Position numbers and translations under genes: made by a program. Below are positions 1 through 9,179 of a DNA stretch of 64,000 bases, in pieces. The notes beneath the pieces were generated by a model. That model was given only the letters and a program-made list of their open reading frames with translations. It was not told where the DNA came from and did not search any database. Positions within the stretch are counted from its first letter, which is position 1, and the number at the start of each line of letters is the position of its first letter. Source of the stretch: Pseudacidovorax sp. RU35E (GTDB taxonomy: Bacteria > Pseudomonadota > Gammaproteobacteria > Burkholderiales > Burkholderiaceae_C). The stretch covers positions 78,711 to 142,710 of the forward strand of contig NZ_FTMY01000017.1 of NCBI RefSeq assembly GCF_900156165.1, given 5' to 3'.

Positions 1-2038
1 GGATGTCGGCCAGGCTCTGCGTCGCGAACAGCACGGACACGTTCTTCTTGCGCAGCGTCTTGAGCCACTGGCGGATGCGTGCGGAGAAGACCGGCTCATC
101 CAGGAACAGCCACGCCTCGTCCATGATCAGCAGCGTGGGCGCGCCGTCGAAGCGCGCCTCGAAGCGCGCGAAGAGATAGCCCAGCACCGCCAGCACCGCC
201 GCCTTGCTGGGCATCAGCGCCTCCATCTCGAAGCACTGCACGGGCGCATCGCCCAGCCGGTCCGCTTCGGCATCGAGCAGCCGGCCATGCGCGCCGCCAA
301 GCACGTAAGGCGCCAGCGCCTGGCGCAAGGCCTTGGACTGGAGCAGCACCGACAGGCCCGTGAGCGTGCGCTGCTCGACCGGCGCGCTGGCCAAGCTGCC
401 CAAGGCCAGCCACACCGCCTCCCGCTCGGCCGGTCCCACCTCGCCGCCCTCCTGGCGCAGCCGGCCTTCGATCCACTCGGCCGCCCAGGCGCGATGGCTT
501 TCTTCATCGATGCGGGCCAGGGGCTGGAAGGCAATGCCGTGCTCGGCGCCAAGGTCGTAGTGCTCGCCCCCGAGTCCCAGGATCGTCGCGCGCAGGGAGC
601 GCCCCACGTCGAAGGCCAGGACCCTGGATCCGGGATAGCGCCGGAACTGCAGCGCGAGCGTGGCCAGCAGGACGGACTTGCCCATGCCGGTCGGCCCCAC
701 GACCAGCGTATGGCCCACGTCTCCCACATGCGTCACCAGCCGGAACGGCGTGGCCCCGTCGGTGCGGGTGATCACGAGGGGTGGGCCGTCCAGATGGGCG
801 TTGCGCTCCGGCCCGGCCCACACCGCCGACACCGGCATCAGGTGCGCCAGATTCAGCGTCGACACGATGGGCTGTCGGACATTGGCATAGACATGACCCG
901 GCAGCGACGACAGCCAGGCCTCCACGGCGTTGAGCGTCTCGGGCATCGTGACGAAGCCGCGTCCCTGGACCGCCCGCTCCACCTGCCGCAGCTTCTCCTC
1001 GGCCGCGTCAGCGCTGGCGTCCATCACGACCACCGTGGCCGTCACGTAGCCGAAGGCGACCTGGTCGCTGCCGAGTGCCTGCAGCGCCGCGTCGGCGTCG
1101 GCGGCCTTGTTGCTCGCATCGGTGTCGACCAGCGGGCTCTCCTGCTGGAACACGCTCTCGCGCAGCAGCGCGGCCACGCTCTTGCGCTTGGCGAACCAGT
1201 GCCGGCGCAACCGAGCCAGTGCCTGCTCGGCCTCGGCCTTGTCCATGCAGAGGAAGCGGGTCGACCACCGGTAGGCGAAGCCCAGGCGGTTGAGTTCGTC
1301 CAGGATGCCGGGCCAGGTCGACGTCGGAAAGCCGCGCACGGTCAGCACGCGAAGGTGCTGGTCGCCGAGCATCGGCGCCAGACCACCGGCCAGCGCACGG
1401 TCGGCCAGCAGCACGTCCAGGTACATCGGCACCTCCGGTACCGCCACTGGGTGCCGGTGCGCCGAGATGCAGCTGTGCAGAAAGGACAGCGTCTGTGCAT
1501 CGTCCAGCCAGCCCACCTCGGGCATCACGCCCTCGATCAGGTCCAGCAGTCGGCCAGACTCCGCCACGAAGGTGGCCAGGCGCTCGCGCCAGTCCACGCC
1601 TTCCACGGCGCGGTTCTCGTAGAGCAGATGCGCCGCCCGGTCTCGGGCCTCTTTCGGGGGAAGCCAGACCAGTGTGAGGTGGTAGTGGCTTTCGAAGTGG
1701 CTGTCGGACGCTTCAAAGGCGGCACGACGCTCCTCGTCCACGAGCCAGGACAAGGGCTCCGGAAAGTCCGACGGGGGATAGCCGGCTGCCTCGCGCCGCT
1801 CGGCCTGCACGAAGATCGCCCAGCCGGAACCGAGACGACGCAGCGCATTGTTGAGCCGGGCGGTGGTCGCCACCAGTTCGGTCGGCGTGGCGCTGTCCAG
1901 ATCCGGCCCACGAAAGCGTGCCGTGCGCTGGAAGCTGCCATCCTTGTTCAGGACGACCCCGGGCGCCACGAGCGCGACCCAGGGCAGGTAATCGGCCAAG
2001 TGGTCGGCCCGCCGACGGTACTCGGAGAGATTGAGCAT
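1..2038 (-). CDS. trbE: TrbE, VirB4-family conjugation ATPase (partial)
   Basis: TrbE is the large cytoplasmic ATPase that powers pilus assembly and substrate transfer in the Trb mating-pair apparatus. The visible 679 codons start at an ATG 13 bp after trbD. A Walker A motif (GPTGMGKS) lies near residue 447 and a Walker B stretch (LLIMDEAW) near residue 635, followed by the VirB4-type segment LFATQSLADI. The gene runs off the left edge of the window, so the C-terminus is missing. It is the last visible gene of the traG-trbB-C-D-E series; the remaining trb genes should lie further left. Confidence 0.95.
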   Translation of the reverse strand, partial: MLNLSEYRRRADHLADYLPWVALVAPGVVLNKDGSFQRTARFRGPDLDSATPTELVATTARLNNALRRLGSGWAIFVQAERREAAGYPPSDFPEPLSWLVDEERRAAFEASDSHFESHYHLTLVWLPPKEARDRAAHLLYENRAVEGVDWRERLATFVAESGRLLDLIEGVMPEVGWLDDAQTLSFLHSCISAHRHPVAVPEVPMYLDVLLADRALAGGLAPMLGDQHLRVLTVRGFPTSTWPGILDELNRLGFAYRWSTRFLCMDKAEAEQALARLRRHWFAKRKSVAALLRESVFQQESPLVDTDASNKAADADAALQALGSDQVAFGYVTATVVVMDASADAAEEKLRQVERAVQGRGFVTMPETLNAVEAWLSSLPGHVYANVRQPIVSTLNLAHLMPVSAVWAGPERNAHLDGPPLVITRTDGATPFRLVTHVGDVGHTLVVGPTGMGKSVLLATLALQFRRYPGSRVLAFDVGRSLRATILGLGGEHYDLGAEHGIAFQPLARIDEESHRAWAAEWIEGRLRQEGGEVGPAEREAVWLALGSLASAPVEQRTLTGLSVLLQSKALRQALAPYVLGGAHGRLLDAEADRLGDAPVQCFEMEALMPSKAAVLAVLGYLFARFEARFDGAPTLLIMDEAWLFLDEPVFSARIRQWLKTLRKKNVSVLFATQSLADI

Positions 2039-2050
2039 GCGACTGGGCCC

Positions 2051-2317
2051 TCACACGTCCAGCAGCGCGCGGTGCTTGAGGTGCCGCATGAACACGGACA
2101 TGAATTGCGCGTCCTGTCGCGCACCCCAGACCGCCAGCGCATGGCCGATCCCCCAAAGCAGCGCGCCTGGAATCCACAGCTGCAGCCCCAGGCCAACCGC
2201 AGCCGCCAGGGTGCCGTTGGCGATGGCCACGGTCCGCGGCGCACCGCCCAGCAGGATCGGCTCCGTCAGCGACCGGTGCAGCGGCACTTCGAAGCCGGGA
2301 ACGTCCTGCCCGTTCAT
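2051..2317 (-). CDS. trbD: TrbD, inner-membrane conjugation protein (VirB3 family)
   Basis: This 88-residue VirB3-type protein is a small inner-membrane part of the mating channel that works with TrbE. A hydrophobic stretch (residues 35-65) is preceded by the family-like segment VPLHRSLTEPILLGG. The start ATG overlaps the trbC stop codon as ATGA, which supports translational coupling and this start. Confidence 0.92.
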   Translation of the reverse strand: MNGQDVPGFEVPLHRSLTEPILLGGAPRTVAIANGTLAAAVGLGLQLWIPGALLWGIGHALAVWGARQDAQFMSVFMRHLKHRALLDV

Positions 2318-2646
2318 GCCAGGACCGCTCCGCCCGAGAAGCTGAAGAAGCTCAGGAAGAAGGACGAGGCCGCGAACGCGATCGACAGGCCGAACACGAT
2401 CTGGATCAGCTTGCGAAAGCCGCCGGACGTGTCGCCGAAGGCGAGCGCCAGGCCGGTCGAAATGATGATGATCACCGCCACGATGCGCGCCACCGGCCCC
2501 TGAATGGATTCGAGGATGGACTGCAGCGGCGCCTCCCACGGCATGCTGGAGCCAGCGGCATGCGCGGGTACGGCCACCGCCAGCAAGGCGATCAAGGGTA
2601 CGGCGGCGCGCAGCAGCGCTCGCCTGGAACGAGGACCAAGGGTCAT
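2314..2646 (-). CDS. trbC: TrbC, conjugative pilin precursor (VirB2 family)
   Basis: This is a 110-residue prepilin. It has a basic N-terminus and a signal peptide ending near AHA (residues 28-30), then two hydrophobic segments (about 52-70 and 80-98), as in VirB2/TrbC pilins. The mature subunit builds the conjugative pilus. It overlaps trbB upstream and trbD downstream by 4 bp each, so it is part of a tightly coupled operon. In IncP plasmids TrbC is processed and cyclised by TraF; a TraF-like peptidase is encoded at 22695-23219. Confidence 0.93.
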   Translation of the reverse strand: MTLGPRSRRALLRAAVPLIALLAVAVPAHAAGSSMPWEAPLQSILESIQGPVARIVAVIIIISTGLALAFGDTSGGFRKLIQIVFGLSIAFAASSFFLSFFSFSGGAVLA

Positions 2647-3677
2647 GACAGATCTCCTGCGGTGGATGACGAGGGTTGAGAGGGCGAAAAGTCGGAAGCG
2701 TCGGGCAGTCCGGTCCCGAGCGCGTCGTCCAACAGATAGCCGTTGGCATCCAGGCCGATCACGCGCGTGACGCTGCGAACACGGCGGGCCTGACCCCGCC
2801 CCGTCAGATGCACCACGACGTTCACCGCTTCGGCGATGAGGGCCCGGGGCACAGTGAGGCTGACTTCCTGGATGAGCTGTTCCAGCCGCGTGAGGGCGCC
2901 GGCGGCGGAGTTGGCGTGCACGGTCGCGATCCCGCCCGGGTGGCCGGTGCCCCAGGCCTTGATCAGGTCGAGCGCTTCCGCGCCACGCACCTCGCCGACC
3001 ACGATGCGGTCGGGTCGCAGGCGCAAGGTGGCGCGCACCAGGTCGGCCATGGTGGCGGTGCCCGGTTCGGCGCGCAGGCTCACGTGGTCATCGCTGCGGC
3101 ACTGCAGCTCCACGGTGTCCTCCAGCACCAGCACGCGGTCGCGTGTCTGGGCCACCTCGACGAGCAGCGCATTTGCCAGCGTCGTCTTGCCGGTACTGGT
3201 ACCGCCGGCCACGACGATGTTGAGCCGCGCGCGGACGGCGCTGCGCAGGAAGCCCGCCTGCGCCTCGCTCATGATCCCTGCGGCCACATAGTCCGCGAGC
3301 GTCATGACGGCCAGCGCCCGCTTGCGGATCGCGAAGGAGGGGGCCCGCACGACGGGCGGCATCGCACCCATGAAGCGCTCCCCTGTTTCAGGCAACTCGG
3401 CGGACAGCAAGGGCGCACCTGCATGGACCTCCGCCCGCACGTGGGCCGCCACCAGCCGGATGATCCGCTCGGCGTCCGCAGCGGCCATCCGGTGACCGGT
3501 TGGCGCCCTCCCCGCGCTCAACCGGTCCAGCCACAGGGAGCCGTCCGGATTGAGCAGCACCTCGACCACATCGCGGTCTTCGAGGGCAGCGGTGATCTCG
3601 GGACCCATGGCCGTGCGCAGCATGCGGATGCGCCGCTCCGCGGGTTCGCCGTCGGTCCAGGCATCTGAAGCCGTCAT
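2643..3677 (-). CDS. trbB: TrbB, VirB11-type secretion ATPase
   Basis: TrbB is the hexameric traffic ATPase at the base of the conjugation channel. The 344-residue protein has Walker A GGTSTGKT (residues 158-165), an Asp box near [10 protein letters not shown], a Walker B region ([10 protein letters not shown]) and a His box ([10 protein letters not shown]). The reading frame stays open upstream to 4277, but the ATG at 3677 overlaps the stop of the preceding CopG-like gene by 4 bp and begins the recognisable family sequence, so it is the chosen start. Confidence 0.95.
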   Translation of the reverse strand: MTASDAWTDGEPAERRIRMLRTAMGPEITAALEDRDVVEVLLNPDGSLWLDRLSAGRAPTGHRMAAADAERIIRLVAAHVRAEVHAGAPLLSAELPETGERFMGAMPPVVRAPSFAIRKRALAVMTLADYVAAGIMSEAQAGFLRSAVRARLNIVVAGGTSTGKTTLANALLVEVAQTRDRVLVLEDTVELQCRSDDHVSLRAEPGTATMADLVRATLRLRPDRIVVGEVRGAEALDLIKAWGTGHPGGIATVHANSAAGALTRLEQLIQEVSLTVPRALIAEAVNVVVHLTGRGQARRVRSVTRVIGLDANGYLLDDALGTGLPDASDFSPSQPSSSTAGDLS

Positions 3678-4153
3678 GCGCCCTCCTCGCCTGCAGTGGG
3701 CGCGGGCATGCCGGAGGGTCGGGTCTCTGGGCCATTGACCGACAACTCCTCGTGGACCTCCCGCACCAGGCTGCGCCCGCGCTGCACATGGCGGGCCAGT
3801 TGCTCGACAAACTGGGCGTAGCGCGCCCGGCCCTGGGCGCGCACGGCCTCCTGCTGGTGCTCCGGGACCGGCAGGGCCAGTGTCAGGTAGTGGCGCACGA
3901 ACAGGGCCACGGTCTCGATCAGGATGGCCTGGTCGCGCTCGAGCCGTTCGAACTGGCGCGAGAGGCGGTCCAGTCGTTTGGTGAAGGCCGTTTCGCGCTG
4001 CTCCGCCGCATCCGGCGCGAGATAGACCGAGAGCGCTGCTGCAATGACCGCCGATTTGGACACGCCACGGTGGGCCGCGATGTCCTCCAACCGACGCGCA
4101 TGGTCCGGCTCGATGAAGACATTCAAGCGCGTGCGCCGGGTACCGAGGCTCAT
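3674..4153 (-). CDS. CopG/ribbon-helix-helix family protein between traG and trbB
   Basis: This 159-residue protein has an N-terminal ribbon-helix-helix segment (residues 8-45, with RLNVFIEPDHARRLEDIAAH) and a long helical C-terminus. RHH proteins of this type bind DNA as dimers and often regulate or assist transfer genes. A gene like this sits between traG and trbB in Tn4371-like elements. It overlaps traG and trbB by 4 bp each, so it is co-transcribed with them. Regulation of the tra/trb operon is a reasonable inference but is not shown by the sequence. Confidence 0.85.
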   Translation of the reverse strand: MSLGTRRTRLNVFIEPDHARRLEDIAAHRGVSKSAVIAAALSVYLAPDAAEQRETAFTKRLDRLSRQFERLERDQAILIETVALFVRHYLTLALPVPEHQQEAVRAQGRARYAQFVEQLARHVQRGRSLVREVHEELSVNGPETRPSGMPAPTAGEEGA

Positions 4154-6183
4154 AGCACGATCCCGTCGTCCGGATCCAGCGCCGCCAAGCGGGCGGTGCG
4201 AGAAGAGTTCCGCTCCGCCTGACCGCCTCTGGATGCGGAAAGACTCTGTGGCAGGGCCACCGCCGAATCGTCCGCATCCTCGTCGAGCAGCAGCAGGTCC
4301 CCCGCCTCCGTCTCGTGCGCCGGTGCCAGCGTCAGGTCGAGTTCCGGCTTGCGCTGATGTCCGCCCTCGTCGGCTGCGGCATCGTCACTGGCGCCGCAGC
4401 CTGCCACTGCACAGACAGGCGCGGGCAAGCCATGCCAGTCATCCTGCCGGGCCGGTGGCCGGTCGGCATAGCCGCCTGAAGACAGCAGTGGCGGCGGCAG
4501 CACACGCGCGGTGAAGTTGCGATCCAGGAAGTAGCGCAGCTTTCGAGCACGGATGGGTGGATGGCCGGACACCATCACGACCGCGTCATCCGGCGGCAGT
4601 TGCATCACCTCGCCCGGCGTCAGCAGGGGCCGCGCCGTCTCTTGCCGCGACACCATCAGATGCCCGAGCCAGGGCGAAAGCCGATGACCAGCATAGTTGC
4701 GCTGGGCCCGCAACTCGGTGGCCGTCCCGAGCGCATCCGAGATGCGCTTGGCGGTGCGTTCGTCATTGGTGGCGAACGCGATGCGCACATGGCAGTTGTC
4801 CAGGATCGCGTGGTTGGGCCCATAGGCCTTGTCGATCTGGTTGAGGCTCTGCGCGATCAGGAAGGCCCGCAGGCCGTAGCCGGCCATGAAGGCCAGTGCC
4901 GACTCGAAAAAATCCAGCCGTCCCAGGGCCGGAAACTCGTCGAGCATCAACAGCAACTTGTGCCGCCGTGCCAGCCCGTCCGAGCCGTCCAGCGACTCGG
5001 TCAGCCGTCGGCCGATCTGGTTGAGGATCAGGCGGATCAGCGGCTTCGTGCGGCTGATGTCGGAGGGCGGGACCACCAGGTACAGCGAGACGGGGTGTTC
5101 CGCCGAGATCAGGTCCACGATGCGCCAGTCGCACCGGGCCGTCACCGCCGCCACCGTCGGGTCCCGGTACAGGCCGAGAAAGGACATGGCGGTGGACAGG
5201 ACACCCGAGCGCTCGTTGTCGCTCTTGTTGAGCACCTCGCGCGCCGCGGAGGCCACCACCGGATGCGGCGCGGTCCCCAGATGCAGCGTCGTCATCATGC
5301 GATGAAGCGTCTGCTCGAAGGTGCAGGCCGGGTCGGACAGGAAGTTCGCGACGCCGCGCAGCGTCCGGTCCTCACCTGCGTAGAGCACATGGAGGATCGC
5401 GCCCACCAGCAAGGCGTGGGAGGTTTTCTCCCAGTGGTTGCGCCGCTCCAGCGCCCCTTCGGGGTCCACCAGGATGTCGGCGATGTTCTGCACGTCGCGC
5501 ACCTCGTGCTCGCCGCGCCGCACTTCCAACAGGGGGTTGTAAGCGGCGGACCGTGCATCCGTGGGGTTGAAGAGCAGGCAGTGCGAGAAGCGCGCCCGCC
5601 AGCCCGCCGTGAGCTGCCAGTTCTCGCCCTTGATGTCATGGATCACCGCGGAGCCAGTCCAACTGAGCAGCGTCGGCACGACCAGGCCCACGCCCTTGCC
5701 TGAGCGCGTCGGCGCGAAGGCCATCACGTGCTCGGGCCCCTCGTGCCGCAGGTAAGCACCGCCTTTCGCGGCGAAGCGCCCCAGGAACACACCAGCCTCG
5801 CCCGTCAGGCCAGCCTTGTCGACGTCCGCGGGCTCCGCCCAGCGGGCCGAACCATAGGTGGTCACGCGTCGGGAGACCCGCGAGTGCCACACGGCCATGC
5901 CGATGGCCACGCCTGTGGCGAGCAGACCGCTGGCCGCCGCGATGGTGCCTCCAAAGCTGAAGACCTCGGGCGCGTAGGCGTCGTACCAGTACCACCACTC
6001 GAACAGCTTCCAGGGTTCGTAGATGGGCTGTCCTGCCAGTTGGAACCAGGGCGGTCCCAGACGCCGCTGATGTCCCAGCGCATCGGCGGTCCACTGCGTC
6101 GCCGACCACACCCCGCCCAGCGCCGTGGCCGTCACGGCCGCGACCCGGCCGAACAACACACCGCTTTGCACTTCCTGGGACAT
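4150..6183 (-). CDS. traG: TraG, VirD4-type coupling protein
   Basis: TraG is the membrane ATPase that delivers the relaxase-DNA complex to the mating channel. The 677-residue protein has two N-terminal membrane segments (about 10-30 and 78-100), Walker A APTRSGKG (157-164), and a TraG/VirD4 Walker B region (LLMLDEFPALGRL). The C-terminal third is acidic and variable, as in the family. The ATG at 6183 was chosen because the family sequence begins there; the frame continues upstream without similarity. It opens the traG-copG-trbBCDE operon. Confidence 0.95.
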   Translation of the reverse strand: MSQEVQSGVLFGRVAAVTATALGGVWSATQWTADALGHQRRLGPPWFQLAGQPIYEPWKLFEWWYWYDAYAPEVFSFGGTIAAASGLLATGVAIGMAVWHSRVSRRVTTYGSARWAEPADVDKAGLTGEAGVFLGRFAAKGGAYLRHEGPEHVMAFAPTRSGKGVGLVVPTLLSWTGSAVIHDIKGENWQLTAGWRARFSHCLLFNPTDARSAAYNPLLEVRRGEHEVRDVQNIADILVDPEGALERRNHWEKTSHALLVGAILHVLYAGEDRTLRGVANFLSDPACTFEQTLHRMMTTLHLGTAPHPVVASAAREVLNKSDNERSGVLSTAMSFLGLYRDPTVAAVTARCDWRIVDLISAEHPVSLYLVVPPSDISRTKPLIRLILNQIGRRLTESLDGSDGLARRHKLLLMLDEFPALGRLDFFESALAFMAGYGLRAFLIAQSLNQIDKAYGPNHAILDNCHVRIAFATNDERTAKRISDALGTATELRAQRNYAGHRLSPWLGHLMVSRQETARPLLTPGEVMQLPPDDAVVMVSGHPPIRARKLRYFLDRNFTARVLPPPLLSSGGYADRPPARQDDWHGLPAPVCAVAGCGASDDAAADEGGHQRKPELDLTLAPAHETEAGDLLLLDEDADDSAVALPQSLSASRGGQAERNSSRTARLAALDPDDGIVL

Positions 6184-6316
6184 CGCACTCCTCGTCAACG
6201 CAGAGACGCGCATGCGAATGGCATGCGGACAACTGCGACGCAGTGTGCAAAGCAGGCGCGGATGAGGCCACCCATGCTGGCGTACCGTGGCGTAGTCGCG
6301 AGCGAGCCGAAGATGT

Positions 6317-6631
6317 TCAGACGTCGCCGCGGCGCGATGGGCACGCGGCCGGCCCCATGTCGGCGCTTCGCAGGTCGCCCACCACGCGCTGGAAGTGCTG
6401 CTCCAGATCCCGCCCATGACGCGCCAACGCCAAGCCTGCCGGCGTGAGCTGCAACGGCCGTTGCCGCCGGTCAAAGAGCAAGACGTTGCCGAGCCTGTGC
6501 TCGAGCTCGCGAATGGCCCGGGACAGGTTCGAGGCATCGGTCGGCAGTTGCTCTGCAGCGCGGCGAACACTGGCCTCTTGGGCGACGGCCAGAAAGAAGC
6601 GCAGGTGGCGCAGGCTGATGCCTTGGATCAT
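6317..6631 (-). CDS. Short LysR-type regulator (TraR-like), HTH domain only
   Basis: This 104-residue protein is almost only a LysR-type winged HTH (residues 6-65, with LRHLRFFLAVAQEASVRRAAEQL). The roughly 200-residue effector-binding domain of normal LysR regulators is missing. It lies 133 bp upstream of traG in the same direction. Tn4371-like elements carry a LysR-type traR at this place, so a role in transfer-gene control is likely. It is either a natural HTH-only form or a truncated one. The downstream DNA to 6183 shows no leftover effector domain. Confidence 0.8.
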   Translation of the reverse strand: MIQGISLRHLRFFLAVAQEASVRRAAEQLPTDASNLSRAIRELEHRLGNVLLFDRRQRPLQLTPAGLALARHGRDLEQHFQRVVGDLRSADMGPAACPSRRGDV

Positions 6632-7005
6632 GGGTAGGCCTCCGCCGATGCACGGCGCTCTGACACCCCGGACAACTGCATCCAAGGCCAGCGATGCACA
6701 GTGTGGGCAGATACGGTCGAGGTAGCAGCCCCCGAAATCTGGCAGGCCCCCTGCGCACCGGGGCGCCCAGCCGCCCGATCTCATGGACATCACTGGCGAA
6801 CACGCTGCGTTGGAGCGCCGGGGACCTTATGCAAGCGTGCTCAAGAAGCACGCTTGTTGCCCAGCATGCAACGGGCGTCATGCCGCCCGCCGCGAATCGC
6901 AGTCACTGCAATCCGGGTGACCGATTGCTCGGCATGCAAGCGTTGAACAGCTACCGCACAACCGGGAGGATCGCGCCGTTCCCATCGTCAACCGAGGACC
7001 CGCTC
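6632..7005. other. Divergent intergenic region with a strong hairpin
   Basis: No gene is supported in these 374 bp between traR (minus) and the ABC transporter operon (plus), so promoters for both should lie here. A perfect 9-bp inverted repeat, CAAGCGTGC (6832-6840) and GCACGCTTG (6848-6856), with a 7-nt loop lies about 150 bp before the transporter start. It has no long T-run. It could be a regulator site or an RNA hairpin. Confidence 0.5.
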
Positions 7006-7791
7006 ATGACCCTCTTTTCTCATGGCATTCGATTCGCCCGCCCGCTTTCGTTACTGCTGATGGCCTGCTGCCTCTGGGCCAGCAACGCGAACGCACAGGA
7101 AAGCTTCCGCATCGCGACCGAGGGCACCTACCCGCCCTGGAGCTTCAAGGATGCCCAGGGCACGCTGCAGGGCTGGGACGTCGACATCGCCCACGCGCTG
7201 TGCGAGAAGATGAAGGCCAAGTGCGAGATCGTGGCCCAGGACTGGGACGGCATCCTGCCGGGCCTGCTCGCCCACAAGTACGACATGATCGTCGCCAGCA
7301 TGGCGATCACGGAGCAGCGGCGACAGCGCGTCGCCTTCTCGGACAAGTACAAGGAGACGGTCTCGCGCTTCGTCGCCCGGAAGGGCACGCCGCCGGACGT
7401 GAGCCCGACCGCGCTGAAGGGCAAGTCCATCGGCGTTCAGCGCGGCTCCATCCAGGCCGGCTACCTGAGCCACGAATACAGAAACTCGGATCTGCGCTTC
7501 TACGACACGCCGCAGGCCGCCGAGCTGGACCTCGTGGCGGGCCGCGTGGACTACATCTTCGGGAACATGGTCACCTACTACGTCGGCTTCATGAAGACGC
7601 CACAGGCCAAGGACTTCGACTTCGTCGGTCCCGACCTGAAAGGGGGACTGCTCGGTGAGGGCAACGGCATCGCCGTGCGCAAGGACGATCCGCAGACCCT
7701 GGCCAAGGTCAACGCGGCCCTTGCGGCCATCCGTGCCGATGGGACCTACGACCGCATCACGGCAAAGTACTTCCCCTTCAAGCTGATGTAG
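7006..7791 (+). CDS. Amino-acid ABC transporter substrate-binding protein (HisJ/ArgT type)
   Basis: This 261-residue periplasmic binding protein has a signal peptide (cleavage after SNANA, near residue 28) and family-3 solute-binding motifs: EGTYPPWSF near the mature N-terminus, GWDVDIAHAL, and DMIVASMAITEQRRQRVAFS. These resemble lysine/arginine/ornithine or histidine binders. PheC-type cyclohexadienyl dehydratases share this fold, but the two permease genes and the ATPase gene downstream favour transport. The ATG at 7006 puts the signal peptide at the N-terminus; the upstream part of the open frame has no family similarity. It starts a five-gene operon (7006-10512). Confidence 0.9.
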   Translation: MTLFSHGIRFARPLSLLLMACCLWASNANAQESFRIATEGTYPPWSFKDAQGTLQGWDVDIAHALCEKMKAKCEIVAQDWDGILPGLLAHKYDMIVASMAITEQRRQRVAFSDKYKETVSRFVARKGTPPDVSPTALKGKSIGVQRGSIQAGYLSHEYRNSDLRFYDTPQAAELDLVAGRVDYIFGNMVTYYVGFMKTPQAKDFDFVGPDLKGGLLGEGNGIAVRKDDPQTLAKVNAALAAIRADGTYDRITAKYFPFKLM

Positions 7792-7806
7792 GCCAGCGAC
7801 TCGCGT

Positions 7807-8478
7807 ATGGAACTTCTTCAAGGCTATGAAGCGCAATTGCTGCAGGGCACGCTGACGACGCTGAAGCTGGCCGCATGTGCACTGGTCCTGGGCACGGTGC
7901 TGGGATCTGCCTGCTGCTGGCTGCAGCTGTCGGGCGTTCGTGTGCTCGAAGCCGTGGGGCGCACCTATGTGGCCGTCGCACGGGGCGTGCCGGATCTGCT
8001 CATCGTCTTCGCGGTGTTCTTCGGGGCACCGCTGACACTGGCCACCTTGACGGGTCGCCCGGTGGAGATCGACACCTTCGCTGCGGGCGTGGTGGCGTTG
8101 GCCCTGTCCTTCGGCGCCTACGTGGCCGAGATCATCCGTGGCTCGCTGCTGTCCGTGCCAGGCCCGCAGCGCGAAGCGGCGCGGATGCTGGGGCTTTCGC
8201 GCCTGCAGACGCTGGGGACGGTGGTGCTGCCGCAAGCGGCCCGTGCAGCGCTTCCGCCCTTCGGCAACCAATCCATCGTGCTGCTCAAGCAGACGTCCAT
8301 CGTCTCCATCGTGGGCTGCGACGAATTGATGCGCAAGGCGGCGGAGGCCGCAGGCGCGACGCGGCAGCCGTTCACGATGTACCTGGCCGCCGCCCTCATC
8401 TACCTGGCGCTGACAGCCATGCTGACGCTGTGCCTGGGATGGGCGGAGCGCCGATCGGTGCCCACGGCACAGAGGTGA
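7807..8478 (+). CDS. Amino-acid ABC transporter permease (HisQ-like)
   Basis: This 223-residue inner-membrane permease of the polar amino-acid family has about five hydrophobic segments. It also has the EAA-type loop that contacts the ATPase (EAARMLGLSRLQTLGTVVLP, about 120-140). It starts 15 bp after the binding-protein gene and is followed within a few bases by a second, related permease, so the two probably form a heterodimer. Confidence 0.92.
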   Translation: MELLQGYEAQLLQGTLTTLKLAACALVLGTVLGSACCWLQLSGVRVLEAVGRTYVAVARGVPDLLIVFAVFFGAPLTLATLTGRPVEIDTFAAGVVALALSFGAYVAEIIRGSLLSVPGPQREAARMLGLSRLQTLGTVVLPQAARAALPPFGNQSIVLLKQTSIVSIVGCDELMRKAAEAAGATRQPFTMYLAAALIYLALTAMLTLCLGWAERRSVPTAQR

Positions 8479-8483
8479 GCAGC

Positions 8484-9179
8484 ATGTTCGACATCACCCT
8501 TCTTTGGTCCGTCCTGCCGACACTGCTGGCGGCCGCCCAACTGACGCTTTTGCTCACGGCGCTGGTCATCCTGCTCGGAATGGCGCTGGCCCTGCCCGTT
8601 GCGCTCTGCGTCAACTCGGGCTTTCGTCTGGTGCGCGCCGCCGCGCAGGGCTACATGCTGTTCTTCCGCGGCACCCCCGCGCTGGTCCAGCTCTTCCTCC
8701 TGTACTACGGTGCGGGGCAGTTCGACGTGGTGCGTGAGTCCTTCCTCTGGCCCGTGCTGCGCAATCCGTTCTGGTGCGTGGTCATCGCGCTCGGCCTGAA
8801 CTCGGCCGCCTATGCCGGCAAGACGCTGGGCGCGGCGCTCGACGCCATTCCCAGGGGCATCCAGGAGGCCGCCTTCATGCTGGGCTTGAGCCCATCGCAG
8901 CGCTTCTGGCGGATCGATCTGCCGCTGGCGCTGCGCGCCACGCTGCCCGCGCTCGGCAACGACGTCATCCTGACCTGCAAGGCCACCTCCCTGGCGAGCA
9001 CGGTGACGCTGCTGGAGCTGACGGGCACGGCACGGCTGCTCACGTCCGAGACCTACGCGCCCTATGAGGTGTTCTTCGGTGCCGGGCTCGTGTATCTCGC
9101 GATCAACTACCTCCTGATGTCCGGCCTTCGCAGGCTCGAACGCACCTTCAACGTCCAGACGGCTTCCCCTTCCCAATGA
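8484..9179 (+). CDS. Amino-acid ABC transporter permease (HisM-like)
   Basis: This 231-residue membrane permease is similar in plan to the preceding one. FFRGTPALVQLFLLYYG is typical of HisM/GlnP-type permeases, and the EAA loop is EAAFMLGLSPSQRFWRIDLP. The ATG at 8484 is 5 bp after the HisQ-like stop. Its own stop overlaps the next start by 4 bp (ATGA). Confidence 0.92.
   Translation: MFDITLLWSVLPTLLAAAQLTLLLTALVILLGMALALPVALCVNSGFRLVRAAAQGYMLFFRGTPALVQLFLLYYGAGQFDVVRESFLWPVLRNPFWCVVIALGLNSAAYAGKTLGAALDAIPRGIQEAAFMLGLSPSQRFWRIDLPLALRATLPALGNDVILTCKATSLASTVTLLELTGTARLLTSETYAPYEVFFGAGLVYLAINYLLMSGLRRLERTFNVQTASPSQ

Noticed and set aside
287..2503. A 738-codon plus-strand open frame opposite trbE/trbD/trbC
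   Set aside because: Antisense to well-supported trb genes; no recognisable protein.
7006..7791. Cyclohexadienyl dehydratase (PheC-like) instead of a binding protein
   Set aside because: The motifs match HisJ/ArgT binders and the gene heads a complete transporter operon.
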